NCBI GenBank assembly: GCA_022768865.1
Contig: JALELH010000005.1
Location: 1 to 64,000, forward strand
DNA length: 64,000 bases
Direction of reading: 5' to 3'
Origin: Spirochaetia bacterium
GTDB taxonomy: Bacteria > Spirochaetota > Spirochaetia > Treponematales > Treponemataceae
Part shown: piece by piece, positions 46,109-55,058 of the stretch
Layout: each line of letters opens with the position of its first letter
Numbering within the stretch: position 1 is the stretch's first letter
The notes under the pieces: model-generated
What the model was told of the DNA's origin: nothing
What the model saw: only the letters and a program-made list of their open reading frames with translations
The model's database searches: none
Translations under genes and position numbers: made by a program

Positions 46109-48052
46109 TTAATCGCTGTAAAGCATTGCAAGTTTATCCTTGTAAAGGTCTGCAACGCGGTAGCGCATCATTTCCTGTTTTGCGGAAAGCTCAACACCGA
46201 CTTCAAAGGGCTTTGTAATAAGTGCAATTTTATTAATCCTTTCGTAACTCTTGAAACCATTTTTTGCACTTACTTCTTCAAATACAATCTGTTCAAGGAA
46301 TTTCTGAATTGCTTCCATCTTGCATAGGTTTTCAAAAGTATCAAATTTAATTCCATTGTCGTTTGCGTAAGATTCAATTGAATCCTGATCAGGAAGAATC
46401 AATGCAGTAAGATATTTCTGGTCAACGCCTTTGTCATTAATTCCAAAAACAACAGATGTTGCAATGTAAGGAGATTCATTGATTTTTGCTTCGATTGGAA
46501 GCGGTTCAATATTTTCTCCGCCCTGAAGGACAATTGTATCCTTTTTGCGTCCCTTCAATGTAATTTCACCATTGACAGAAAGAATTGCAATATCGCCTGT
46601 GTCAAACCAGCCGTCAACAGTCATGACTTTTTCCGTAAGGTCGGGTCTTTTATAATAGCCTTTCATGACGCAGTCGCCTTTAATCTGCAAAGAACCTTTT
46701 TTGCAGCGACCAAGAATAATTCCGTCATCATCAACAATACGGCATTCAATTCCGCGGAAAGTTGTTCCAACATTTCCAAAAACCGGGTCTGCAATTGGAC
46801 GAACACTTACAATAGGAGCTGTTTCCGTAAGACCATAGCCTTCAACAACTTTAATTCCTGCAGCCCAGAAGAAGTTATCCACAATTGTTGGAAAAGCACC
46901 ACCGCCTGAAATTCCTGCACGGAAGTTTTTTCCAACCATAGCCTTAACCTTTCTGAAAACTAAAAGTTTTCCTAAAAGTTTTAAAGGATATATAAGTAAC
47001 CATGGCCATACAAGGACCGGCCACCAGAAACCTAAATAATCATTTCCATATCTTGATTCTTTCCTTCGGAGTTTGCGGTCAATTTTACACCATAGAACTG
47101 AAACACTTACAAAAAAACGGAACATAAGCAAAGTAATTCCGCCTGCCTTTCTCATTTTGCGCCAGATTCCTTCATAAACAGCAGTCCATACTCGTGGAAC
47201 AGCAGGCAATAATGTGGGGTTAAGCTTTTGCAAATCCTGCAAAAGAACAGAACCAATTGGTTTTGAGTAGCAAAGTGTTGCTCCCTGGCAGAGAATAATA
47301 TATTCAACTGCGCGCTGAAAAGCATGCCATACAGGAAGAACCAGAAGTGCACGTTCTCCAGGATTAAGAAAAATTCTTTCTGTAACTTCATCAAGCTGGC
47401 AAAGAATATTTCTATGCGTAAGCATTACACCCTTAGGTGTTCCTGTTGTTCCTGAAGTAAAAATTATTGTTGCAAGCTCGTCTATCTTTCCTTTTTCAAG
47501 TTCCTGTTCAACGCTGTCCGGATGACTTTTTCTCCACTCATGACCGCTCTTAAGCAAATCCCTGAACTGAAGAACTTTTACGCCCTGGGCTTCACTGTTT
47601 GCCTTCATTTCATCTGAAACAGAATCAAAGGCAATTACGGTTTCAAAAGTAGGAACATTTTTCTTTATGTTAAGAAGCTTTTTTATCTGTGCTTCATTTT
47701 CCGTAATACAAACATGAACTTCGGAAAAAGATAAGATATATGAAAGGTCGCTTTCTGTTGCATCACATCCGCGCGGAGTATCAATGGCACCAATAGAAAG
47801 AAGACCAACATCTGCCTGTTCCCATTCTTCACGGTTATCTGCAATAAGACCTATTATGTCACCACGCTTAACGCCAAGTTCAAGAAGAGCCCCGGAAAAA
47901 TCCATTGCATTCTGAAACATGTCATGATAATTGATTTCCCTGTATCCGCCTTCTTTTACATGGGAAAGCTGAGCCGAAACTTCCGGCCATTTTTCAGTTG
48001 CATTTTTAACAAGTCTTGGCAATGTATCGCCATAACGCAGTGCATAATCCAT
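46109..48052 (-). CDS. AMP-forming long-chain acyl-CoA ligase
   Basis: The 647-aa protein has the adenylate-forming P-loop SGTTGTPKGVMLTHRN (about 200-215), the YGLTETAP segment and a catalytic-region LKGRKKDTIVLQGGENI with its Gly-Gly turn. Size and the bulky insertion near 310-350 (hydrophobic, WWPVLVWPWLLIYPLKLLGK) match long-chain fatty-acid ligases that associate with membranes. It would activate fatty acids for phospholipid use; a treponeme would depend on imported fatty acids. AAGGAGT precedes the ATG. It stands alone. Confidence 0.9.
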   Translation of the reverse strand: MDYALRYGDTLPRLVKNATEKWPEVSAQLSHVKEGGYREINYHDMFQNAMDFSGALLELGVKRGDIIGLIADNREEWEQADVGLLSIGAIDTPRGCDATESDLSYILSFSEVHVCITENEAQIKKLLNIKKNVPTFETVIAFDSVSDEMKANSEAQGVKVLQFRDLLKSGHEWRKSHPDSVEQELEKGKIDELATIIFTSGTTGTPKGVMLTHRNILCQLDEVTERIFLNPGERALLVLPVWHAFQRAVEYIILCQGATLCYSKPIGSVLLQDLQKLNPTLLPAVPRVWTAVYEGIWRKMRKAGGITLLMFRFFVSVSVLWCKIDRKLRRKESRYGNDYLGFWWPVLVWPWLLIYPLKLLGKLLVFRKVKAMVGKNFRAGISGGGAFPTIVDNFFWAAGIKVVEGYGLTETAPIVSVRPIADPVFGNVGTTFRGIECRIVDDDGIILGRCKKGSLQIKGDCVMKGYYKRPDLTEKVMTVDGWFDTGDIAILSVNGEITLKGRKKDTIVLQGGENIEPLPIEAKINESPYIATSVVFGINDKGVDQKYLTALILPDQDSIESYANDNGIKFDTFENLCKMEAIQKFLEQIVFEEVSAKNGFKSYERINKIALITKPFEVGVELSAKQEMMRYRVADLYKDKLAMLYSD

Positions 48053-48286
48053 CTGACACTCCTTAAAATATTTTGCCGGCAGAATTCAAGATTTAAATGA
48101 CAAAATATTTACTTTTGTAGAGTATAAAAACATTCCAGACTATATACAATGAATTCAAGCCATAAAATCCATGAATTTTAATAAAAAAGACAGTATTTTA
48201 TAATGTTTAGTCTGTCCACTCTCTATATAAACAAGGTTTTTATACTAAGTTAATAAACTTTTTCTTTGAAAAATATAATTTTTTCC

Positions 48287-48292
48287 GATAAT
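48287..48292 (+). promoter_or_regulatory. -10 element six nt before the rlmE ATG
   Basis: GATAAT, gap AGCATT, ATG at 48299. TTGAAA at 48266-48271 is a possible -35 with 15-nt spacing. No Shine-Dalgarno sequence. Confidence 0.55.
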
Positions 48293-48298
48293 AGCATT

Positions 48299-48901
48299 AT
48301 GCCGTCTAAACAGAATAGTTACGCAAAACCTGATTACTGGTCTCAAAAAGCTTTTAAGGAAGGATACCCTGCAAGAAGCGTGTATAAACTTCAGGAAATT
48401 GACCAGAAATTCGGAATGCTGAAAAAGTCAAGTGTTGTTCTTGACCTTGGTGCCGCACCCGGTAGCTGGACAACATGGCTTTTAAGAAATATAAGTTCAA
48501 CAGGAAAAGTTGTTTCCTGTGATTTAAACCCTCTTTCAAAAGATGTTCGTGCAGATAACCTTGTTTTTTTTCAGGGCGATCTTTTAAGTGAAGAAATTCG
48601 TGACAAAATTAAAGCAGAAGGTCCATACGATTTAGTAGTCTGTGATGCCGCACCATTAACAACCGGCAACCGCGTTGTAGACACCCTGCGCTCCAAAGCT
48701 CTTGTAGAAATGGCAATCTGGTATGCCCAGACCATGCTTAAGCCCGGTGCCAATTTCTGCGTAAAAATCTTTCAGAACGGAGACCAGCAGAAGCTTCTTA
48801 TGAAAATGAGGGAGACCTTTACTCAGGCAAAAGGTTTTAAACCGGAAGCCTGCCGCCAGGAATCTTTTGAAACCTATTTAATCGGCCTAGGTAAAAAATA
48901 A
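48299..48901 (+). CDS. rlmE: 23S rRNA 2'-O-methyltransferase RlmE (FtsJ/RrmJ)
   Basis: RlmE (200 aa) methylates U2552 of 23S rRNA. The K-D-K-E catalytic set is visible: Lys in YWSQKAFKEGYPARSVYKL, Asp in VCDAAP, Lys in NFCVKIF and Glu in SFETYLI. The SAM motif VLDLGAAPGSWTTWLL is near residues 45-60. The ATG at 48299 lacks a ribosome binding site. A longer TTG reading from 48266 is not needed. The M23 peptidase gene follows 41 nt later. Confidence 0.92.
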   Translation: MPSKQNSYAKPDYWSQKAFKEGYPARSVYKLQEIDQKFGMLKKSSVVLDLGAAPGSWTTWLLRNISSTGKVVSCDLNPLSKDVRADNLVFFQGDLLSEEIRDKIKAEGPYDLVVCDAAPLTTGNRVVDTLRSKALVEMAIWYAQTMLKPGANFCVKIFQNGDQQKLLMKMRETFTQAKGFKPEACRQESFETYLIGLGKK

Positions 48902-48942
48902 CAAAATCATCAATAAATAATGTATTTGAGGAATTAAAAACA

Positions 48943-49923
48943 ATGTGGTACAATGAATACAAAATGAAAGCATATTTAAAATACGGTTTGGTTTGCGGAA
49001 CAGCAATATGTGGAATTGCTGCTTTTGTAACTGGTATCACATTTGGAATCGTTCACTTTAAAAATTCTCTTGGTCGTGGTGGTTTTGACGCCCACGTTTC
49101 CAATCCTATAGAAAAAGAACTTGTTGCAGAAGCTACCCTTGAAGGTTTAGATATTGCTCCGGAAGAATTAAGGCAGACAGACAGCGAACTTTCTTATATT
49201 TCATACCGCATAAAAAAAGGGGACATGATTGGTTTCATTGCTGATGAATTTGGCGTTACACAGGATACAATTATCAGCGTAAACAACATTCACTCTTCGC
49301 GTTTAATTCAGATTGGCCAGTATTTAAAAATCCCTTCAATGCCTGGTATTTTATATACTGTTCGTTCTGACGGTGAAACAGTTTCTTCCATATCAGAAAA
49401 ATATAAAGTAGAAGCTGAAAAATGTTCTTCCGTAAATAATATTTCCTTAAATGAGCCCTTAAAAGCCGGCAGACAGCTTTTTGTTCCATACGCTGAACTT
49501 GACTGGATTACAAGGCAGGAAATCAACGGAGATCTTTTTACAAGGCCTATAAAAGGACGCTACTATTTTACGTCTTATTTCGGATGGCGCAAAAATCCGT
49601 TTGATTCTTCAAAAAGAACTTATCATGGCGGCATAGATATGGCCTGTTCAACAGGAACCAGCATATACGCTGCCCTTCCGGGAAAAGTAGTTACTGCAGG
49701 CTGGAGCAACGTATATGGAAATTATGTTGTAGTTGCACATCATTCAGGCTATAAAACCCTTTACGGCCACATGAGCGAAATCACTACAAGAAAAGGTGCC
49801 TTTGTTGACACAAATACAAGAATCGGACGTGTAGGTAGCACTGGTATGTCTACAGGACCACACCTTCATTTTGCAGTTTACAAAAACGGCCGTTCAGTAA
49901 ATCCTGCAAACCTCTGGAAATAA
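48943..49923 (+). CDS. Membrane-anchored M23 peptidase with two LysM domains
   Basis: The 326-aa protein has an N-terminal membrane anchor (YGLVCGTAICGIAAFVTGITF), two LysM repeats (about 85-130 and 135-180: SYRIKKGDMIGFIADEFGV, TVRSDGETVSSISEKYKV), and a C-terminal M23 metallopeptidase. YHGGIDMACSTGTSI carries the His/Asp zinc ligands, and GPHLHFAVYKNG holds the HxH motif. It is a peptidoglycan-binding endopeptidase, perhaps used in division or wall remodelling. GAGGAA with 9-nt spacing supports MWYNEYK as start. No EnvC-like coiled coil is present. Confidence 0.9.
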   Translation: MWYNEYKMKAYLKYGLVCGTAICGIAAFVTGITFGIVHFKNSLGRGGFDAHVSNPIEKELVAEATLEGLDIAPEELRQTDSELSYISYRIKKGDMIGFIADEFGVTQDTIISVNNIHSSRLIQIGQYLKIPSMPGILYTVRSDGETVSSISEKYKVEAEKCSSVNNISLNEPLKAGRQLFVPYAELDWITRQEINGDLFTRPIKGRYYFTSYFGWRKNPFDSSKRTYHGGIDMACSTGTSIYAALPGKVVTAGWSNVYGNYVVVAHHSGYKTLYGHMSEITTRKGAFVDTNTRIGRVGSTGMSTGPHLHFAVYKNGRSVNPANLWK

Positions 49924-49940
49924 AAACCTACATATTTCTA

Positions 49941-50128
49941 GGGCGAATATCGAGTTGTAAAAAAAATAATTTTTTTCATAAATCCAACCACCTCTCGGCA
50001 GAACCAGCCCTGAAAAAAGGCTTCGTCGCTTTGTTCCTGCAGATTTTTTTCATGGCTGAACCTGCCTACGGCATCTGATTGTAATAAAAAATTATATTTT
50101 TAGTTGTTTTGAAACTCGATATTCGCCC
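49941..50128. mobile_element. MITE-like element, copy 3 (188 bp, intact ends)
   Basis: Perfect 16-bp terminal inverted repeats GGGCGAATATCGAGTT (49941-49956) and its inverse (50113-50128) are flanked on both sides by TA, the hallmark of IS630/Tc1-mariner insertions. The interior has GGCAGAACCAGCCCTGAAAA and an inverted GGCAGGTTCAGCCATGAAAA near 50070, so most of the element can fold into one hairpin. There is no ORF. It fills most of the gap before cheR, whose promoter lies outside it. Confidence 0.85.
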
Positions 50129-50180
50129 TATTAGATTTTTGTTCGTGATTCAATATTTTTTCAATAAATTCTTCATTAAG

Positions 50181-50209
50181 TTTACAAATTACAATTTACG
50201 TCTTATAAT
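50181..50209 (+). promoter_or_regulatory. Promoter of cheR, near-leaderless
   Basis: TTTACA, 17-nt spacer, TATAAT, then 8 nt to the ATG at 50218. No Shine-Dalgarno sequence. Confidence 0.75.
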
Positions 50210-50217
50210 TACCTATT

Positions 50218-51036
50218 ATGTCAGATTTGCTTACAGACTCACAGTTTAACGAGTTTAGAAAAATAATTTATGATTCAAGCGGAATCACTTTCTCAGAGAC
50301 AAACCGTTCTATTCTTGACAGCAGGTTAAAGGAACGACTGCGTGACAAAAATCTGCAGAATCTTGATGAATACTACAAGATTATTACAAGCAATAAGGAA
50401 GAATTTAAAGTTTTTCTTGACAGCATTACAACTAATCTTACAAGATTCTTCCGAAACCAGCCTCACTTCGATGCTCTTATTAATTATGTAATTCCTCATG
50501 TTATAGAAAATAAAAAGAAGACAGGGGATACAAAAATTAAAATATGGAGTGCAGGCTGCTCAACAGGAGAAGAACCTTATACTCTTGCAATGCTATTAAA
50601 AGACAAGCTTCCAGCACCATATACTTTTGAAATCATCGCCTCTGATATTTCACTTAAATCACTTATGGTAGGACAGCAGGGATTTTATCCAGAATCACGT
50701 ATTGCCGGTATTCCGCAAAATTACCTTGCTTCTTATTTTACGAAAACGGATAAAGGTTATCAGGTAAAACCAGATTTAATGAAGACAATTAAATTCGACT
50801 ACCATAATCTTCGTTTTGATATGGGTGCAAGAAATCTTGATATTGTTTTCTGCCGCAATGTTTTAATTTATTTTGACGAAGCAGCACAGAAAAACACAAT
50901 AGATAACTTCTGGAAATCAATGGCAAAACATTCCTATCTTTTTATAGGACATTCAGAAAGTTTATTTGGAATGGACACAAAGTTTGAATTCCTAAAAACT
51001 CCCTGGGCATGTCTTTACCAGAAGAACGAAAACTAA
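50218..51036 (+). CDS. cheR: Chemotaxis protein methyltransferase CheR
   Basis: CheR (272 aa) methylates glutamates on chemoreceptors using SAM. The helical N-terminal domain carries TNLTRFFRNQPHFD. SAM-site motif WSAGCSTGEEPYTLAM (about 111-126) and DIVFCRNVLIYFD (about 216-228) are typical. There is no C-terminal VWR(F)-like pentapeptide-binding tail. A terminator separates it from cheB, which is nonetheless transcribed in the same direction. Confidence 0.94.
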   Translation: MSDLLTDSQFNEFRKIIYDSSGITFSETNRSILDSRLKERLRDKNLQNLDEYYKIITSNKEEFKVFLDSITTNLTRFFRNQPHFDALINYVIPHVIENKKKTGDTKIKIWSAGCSTGEEPYTLAMLLKDKLPAPYTFEIIASDISLKSLMVGQQGFYPESRIAGIPQNYLASYFTKTDKGYQVKPDLMKTIKFDYHNLRFDMGARNLDIVFCRNVLIYFDEAAQKNTIDNFWKSMAKHSYLFIGHSESLFGMDTKFEFLKTPWACLYQKNEN

Positions 51037-51047
51037 CAAAAAGCTAA

Positions 51048-51079
51048 CGGCTGCCTTGTTTTGTGCAGCCGCTTTTTTT
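51048..51079 (+). terminator. Rho-independent terminator after cheR
   Basis: CGGCTGC pairs with GCAGCCG around a 10-nt loop, followed by C and seven Ts. It would separate cheR from cheB unless read through. Confidence 0.8.
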
Positions 51080-51117
51080 AACAGCATTACGAACTTAAAT
51101 TAAAAAAGAGGTTTTTT

Positions 51118-52317
51118 ATGGACGAAATTGAAGTACTTGTTTGTGATGATTCAGCCTTAATGCGAAACCTTATTTCCAGAATCGTAGACGGCACAGAAGG
51201 CATGAAAGTTTGTGGAACTGCCATGAACGGAAAATTTGCCTTGCAAAAAATAGACACACTAAAGCCGGATTTAATTCTGCTGGATATTGAAATGCCGGAA
51301 ATGAATGGCGTTCAGTTCCTTGAAGAAAGAAAAAACAGAGGAATAAAAATTCCGGTTGTAATACTTTCTTCCATTGCAACGGAAGGTGCCAGCGTTACAA
51401 TGAAATGCCTTGAACTTGGCGCAAGTGATTTTATTACTAAGCCATCAGGTTCAACATCTTCAAGTATTTCTTCTGTTGGAAGTTTCATTATAGAAAAAGC
51501 CGCTTCTTATGGTGGCAGATTTGCACGTCTTCATGGTAAAAAGATTCCATCTGCTGAACATTATATGCAGCAGGCAAAACTTAAGGAAATTGAAGCCCAG
51601 GCAGTAAAAGACGGAATTATTGAAAAGCCGAAGGCTTCTCCGGCAAAGATTGAGCATACATTTGCGCCTACGCTTTTTTCTACTGCAACAAAAAAGAAAG
51701 AACCGGAAGTAATCACGCCATTACGTGAAGGCGGACCTATTGAAGTTGTAGTTCTTGGGATTTCAACCGGTGGGCCAAATGCCTTACGTGAAGTATTCAG
51801 GAACCTTGATCCAAAATTTCCAAAACCGATTCTTGTAGTTCAGCACATGCCTGCAGGATTTACAAAAGAATTTGCAGCAAGCCTTGATAAAATATGTCCT
51901 CTCTATGTTAAAGAAGCAGAAGACGGAGATCCTATCCATCCGGGCCAGATTTATATTGCACCGGGCAATTACCATATTGTCATTGAAAAATCTACGCTTT
52001 GCAATGTAATCAGGCTTTCAAGTGCCGATTTAAGAAACGGCCATAGGCCTTCTGCTGACTGGCTTTTTGAAAGCTGTGCTAAGATTTATAAAAACAGGGC
52101 ACTTGGCGTAATCATGACAGGTATGGGCCGCGATGGTGCTGCACAACTTGCAGAAATGCGCAAACAGGGTGCCTGGACTTTAGGACAGGATGAAGAATCT
52201 TCAATAGTTTACGGAATGCCTAGGGTTGCATGGGAACTTGGAGCCGTTCAAAAGCAGGTGCCACTTGAAAAAATGGCGGAAGAAATGAACAACCTTGTCC
52301 GTGAACATTGTAAATAA
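51118..52317 (+). CDS. cheB: Chemotaxis glutamate methylesterase CheB
   Basis: CheB (399 aa) removes methyl groups from receptors and is activated by phosphorylation. The receiver has D10/D11 and phosphoacceptor D56 (LLDIEMPEMNG). The catalytic domain shows LGISTGGPN (S216), VQHMPAGFTKEF (H243) and TGMGRDGA (D339). A ~60-residue linker with Lys/Glu/Pro joins the two. GAGG lies 6 nt before the ATG. Confidence 0.95.
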   Translation: MDEIEVLVCDDSALMRNLISRIVDGTEGMKVCGTAMNGKFALQKIDTLKPDLILLDIEMPEMNGVQFLEERKNRGIKIPVVILSSIATEGASVTMKCLELGASDFITKPSGSTSSSISSVGSFIIEKAASYGGRFARLHGKKIPSAEHYMQQAKLKEIEAQAVKDGIIEKPKASPAKIEHTFAPTLFSTATKKKEPEVITPLREGGPIEVVVLGISTGGPNALREVFRNLDPKFPKPILVVQHMPAGFTKEFAASLDKICPLYVKEAEDGDPIHPGQIYIAPGNYHIVIEKSTLCNVIRLSSADLRNGHRPSADWLFESCAKIYKNRALGVIMTGMGRDGAAQLAEMRKQGAWTLGQDEESSIVYGMPRVAWELGAVQKQVPLEKMAEEMNNLVREHCK

Positions 52318-52351
52318 CAGAAAAAGGCTGTCTAATAAATTTAACTACTGG

Positions 52352-52516
52352 CGTCATTCTGAACTTAACACGTCATTCCGGATGACATAGGAAAACTATA
52401 AAAAAACTGTCATGCTGAACTCATTTCAGCATCTGTGTTGTTTAAGCAATATAGACCCTGAATCAAGTTCAGGGTGACAGTTCTTATGTTGTGATTATAA
52501 AACCCGACATTTGCCC
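52352..52516. repeat. Cluster of short dispersed palindromes after cheB
   Basis: Hairpins at 52372-52386 (GTCAT/ATGAC), 52412-52432 (ATGCTGAA/TTCAGCAT) and 52455-52475 (ACCCTGAA/TTCAGGGT) share a CTGAA-centred theme seen in repeats of other genomes. The segment ends with the inverse of GGGCAAATGTCGGGTT followed by TA, 13-14 of 16 matches to the MITE-like terminal repeat. A matching left end was not found. Confidence 0.65.
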
Positions 52517-52544
52517 TAGAATTTAATCCGGCAATTAATAAAAC

Positions 52545-53444
52545 TTACCACGAGGAGGATGCGCCGCCGCCACCAAAGCTTCCTCCGCCACCTGAAAAAC
52601 CACCACCGCTGAAACCGCTTCCGCCAGAAAATCCACCACCAAAACCACTGCCACCCCAATGGTCATTTCCAAAAACGCCGATAAAAGGCACAAAGAAAAT
52701 TCCACGTCTTCTGCGCCATATACTGCTTGTCATGGCGCTAAAAAGCATTAAAACCCAGATAATTACAAAAATCAGAACAGGCACTGGAACAGAACCCTTG
52801 CTTTCATTTTTTTCAGATTTAACACCTGCAGAAGTAACCATGGATTCATCTTCTGAAATTATGGCTGCCATATATTCAACTGCTTTTGTAATTCCTTCTT
52901 CATAATTACCTGATTTAAAAGCAGGAACTAAAACATTGCGTAAAATCCTTGCACATTTGGCATCGGTTAAAACACCCTCCGTGCCGTAGCCGGTTTCTAT
53001 GCGCACGCCGTGTTCCTTCATGGCAACTACAAGCAAAGCACCGTTATCAATTCCTTTTTGTCCAAGTGCCCATTTTTCTGCATGACGCAGGCTGAAAGAT
53101 TCAATAGATTCTCCGCCCATATCATTTACAATCAAAACGCCTATCTGAATTCCTTTTGTATCGTTAAGGTTCACAAGAAATTCATTTAATTTTCCACGGG
53201 CACTTTCAGAAAAAACTTTTGCTTCATCAACAACAGGAGCCGTAAATGCAAAGGTCTCTCCGTCAGTCTGACTTTCTGCAAAACTATTTTTCTGATTTGC
53301 TTTTGCAGGCACAACTTTAGAAACAGCAGCAGGTTCAGATTCACCCTTTGTTACTTCCTTTATTAAAAAACTTGGAACGCCAATCATAAAAAAAATCAAA
53401 ATCAGTATTCCAATAAAATTATTCTCGTTTGTTTTTCCAGACAT
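52545..53444 (-). CDS. TPM-domain membrane protein (YgcG-like)
   Basis: The 299-aa protein has an N-terminal hydrophobic segment (FIGILILIFFMIGVPSFLI), a TPM domain (about 80-210: RGKLNEFLVNLNDTKGIQIG, GIDNGALLVVAMKEHGVRIE), another membrane segment (VPVLIFVIIWVLMLFSAM) and a Gly/Ser/Phe-rich tail of about 50 residues. The tail is low-complexity and cannot be modelled. TPM proteins are often next to LemA, as here. Their function is poorly known, with photosystem or membrane stress roles proposed elsewhere. Confidence 0.85.
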   Translation of the reverse strand: MSGKTNENNFIGILILIFFMIGVPSFLIKEVTKGESEPAAVSKVVPAKANQKNSFAESQTDGETFAFTAPVVDEAKVFSESARGKLNEFLVNLNDTKGIQIGVLIVNDMGGESIESFSLRHAEKWALGQKGIDNGALLVVAMKEHGVRIETGYGTEGVLTDAKCARILRNVLVPAFKSGNYEEGITKAVEYMAAIISEDESMVTSAGVKSEKNESKGSVPVPVLIFVIIWVLMLFSAMTSSIWRRRRGIFFVPFIGVFGNDHWGGSGFGGGFSGGSGFSGGGFSGGGGSFGGGGASSSW

Positions 53445-53445
53445 T

Positions 53446-54138
53446 TCAGTTCTCCAGTATTACAAGGCCGTCTTTAAGCTGATTTTTCTTTTCAGATTCA
53501 GATGGAAAATTTTCTGCAAGAAGCTGGCCGCATTTTTCTACTGCAGAAATAAAGGCATCTTTTGCACTGCCCTTTCCCATATTTTCTGCAATTTCATCAG
53601 CAATTATATTCCACAAATCTTCTGAAACTTTTTCGCTGATATGCCTGTCTGCCACAATCCTGACCTGCTTTTCAAACCATGAAACAAAAATCAGGATTCC
53701 GCTGTGATTATCCGTGCAATAAACTCCGCTTTCTGCAAAATACCTTAAAGCACGGTTTGTAACAGCCTTGCTTTTTACACCGGCAGGAATTACAAGTGCA
53801 TCAATAAATGGAATATTATATAGAAAATAAAGAACAACAACGGCAACAGAACTTAAACCTGCATAAAAAAGACACAGATACCATGGTTCAATCTGCCAGA
53901 AATGCAAATCAAGCCAGGCATAGATTTGTGCAGACATGGGAAAAACGCAAAGAAAAAGGGCAAGGGCTGTAATGCCTGCTGCTATAAGTTCCCACTCTGC
54001 ATAAGAATCGCTTTCAGCCGTTACGGCAAGGGCAATTTCTCCGCTGGTTTTATTTTCTGCCTGTTCAACTGCCTTTTTTATTTCATCAAAATCTTTTTGC
54101 TTAAGATTAAGTTTTTTATTCAGCTGTTTTACTGTCAT
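53446..54138 (-). CDS. Second TPM-domain protein
   Basis: The 230-aa protein has a charged N-terminal part (about 1-35), two membrane segments (WELIAAGITALALFLCVFP and WYLCLFYAGLSSVAVVVLYF), and a shorter TPM-like C-terminal domain (about 120-215: RALRYFAESGVYCTDNHSGIL, VRIVADRHISEKV). It is one nucleotide from its neighbour and 9 nt after lemA, in the order lemA, this gene, YgcG-like. Together they look like one operon. Confidence 0.8.
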   Translation of the reverse strand: MTVKQLNKKLNLKQKDFDEIKKAVEQAENKTSGEIALAVTAESDSYAEWELIAAGITALALFLCVFPMSAQIYAWLDLHFWQIEPWYLCLFYAGLSSVAVVVLYFLYNIPFIDALVIPAGVKSKAVTNRALRYFAESGVYCTDNHSGILIFVSWFEKQVRIVADRHISEKVSEDLWNIIADEIAENMGKGSAKDAFISAVEKCGQLLAENFPSESEKKNQLKDGLVILEN

Positions 54139-54147
54139 AAAATTTCC

Positions 54148-54735
54148 TTATTCAAAAGAAACTGCAGGTGCTTTATTTGTTCCTTCTTCTGCCTGAAAAT
54201 ATGCTTTCTTTTCAAAGTGAAACATTTTTGCCGTAATTACACCAGGAAACATCTGAATGGATTTATTATAAGCCCCGACTGCATCGTTATATCTTTTACG
54301 CTCAGTTGAAATCCTGTTTTCAATTCCTTCCAGCTGACTCTGAAGGTCAAGGAAATTTTCGTTACTTTTAAGTTCCGGATAATTTTCCGTAAGGGCCAAA
54401 AGCCTGCCAAGACCTGCTCCAAGTTCTTTTTGGGTTTTCTGAAACTGTGCAAGCTTTTCCGGGTCATCTGTAATTGAAGAATCAATATTTACGCTGCCGC
54501 CAAGTTTTGCACGGGATTCAGCAATTTCTGTAAAGACTTTTTCTTCATGCTTTGCAAAACCCTTTACTGTTGCCACAAGATTTGGCACAAGGTCTGCCCT
54601 TTTCTGATACTGGTTTTCAACATTTGCCCACTGCTGTTCAACATTTTCTTTTTGAGCAACAATTCCGTTATATCCGCATCCAGTCAAAAAAAGTGAAGCA
54701 ACTGCCGCACTTAAAATTGTCATGATTTTTTTCAT
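54148..54735 (-). CDS. lemA: LemA-family protein
   Basis: The 195-aa protein has an N-terminal signal/anchor with a possible lipobox (MKKIMTILSAAVASLFLTGC) and the LemA helical domain, including QKENVEQQWANVENQYQKRADLVPNL-type heptads (seen as NVENQYQKRADLVPNLVATV) and SRAKLGG. It leads the TPM cluster. GAGAGGAT precedes the ATG. Its role is unknown in the family. Confidence 0.88.
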   Translation of the reverse strand: MKKIMTILSAAVASLFLTGCGYNGIVAQKENVEQQWANVENQYQKRADLVPNLVATVKGFAKHEEKVFTEIAESRAKLGGSVNIDSSITDDPEKLAQFQKTQKELGAGLGRLLALTENYPELKSNENFLDLQSQLEGIENRISTERKRYNDAVGAYNKSIQMFPGVITAKMFHFEKKAYFQAEEGTNKAPAVSFE

Positions 54736-54829
54736 ATTTATCCTCTCTTGGTTTTTGTTGTTTTAAAGGTAGAAAATATCAATTAAATTTTCAAGAGAAT
54801 AAAATGTTTAAATAAACGCCATAGTCAGC

Positions 54830-54912
54830 AAAAAAAGCTGCTTACAGAAAAAGCGAGTCAATTCGGCACGATTAGAGTGCCTCGGTTGCCGCCTGCTTTT
54901 CCTTTCAGCAGC
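54830..54912. ncRNA. Structured non-coding segment, candidate RNA
   Basis: Nested stems occur in this intergenic stretch: GCTGCT (54837) with AGCAGC (54907), AAAAGC (54849) with GCTTTT (54895), and a GGCAC/GTGCC hairpin at 54865-54881. On the minus strand the outer stem is followed by seven Ts, as for an intrinsic terminator. It could be a small RNA or a leader of lemA. Confidence 0.4.
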
Positions 54913-54997
54913 CTTAAAATTCTGCATCATTTCAGACAAATAATTGAAAATTATAAGTTTTTAATTATTCAACATCCTTTATTTTAACTTCCACTCC

Positions 54998-55026
54998 TTG
55001 AATTTTTACCCTTATGTTTCTATAAT
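54998..55026 (+). promoter_or_regulatory. Promoter of the phosphofructokinase gene
   Basis: TTGAAT, 17-nt spacer, TATAAT. Start near 55033 gives a 25-nt leader with GAGG six nt before the ATG at 55059. Confidence 0.75.
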
Positions 55027-55058
55027 TAATGCCAAATATCTATACTTTGAGGTTTCTT

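Noticed and set aside
54837-54912. tRNA
   Set aside because: It is 76 nt long with a closing stem, but there is no anticodon arm, T arm or TTCGA loop.
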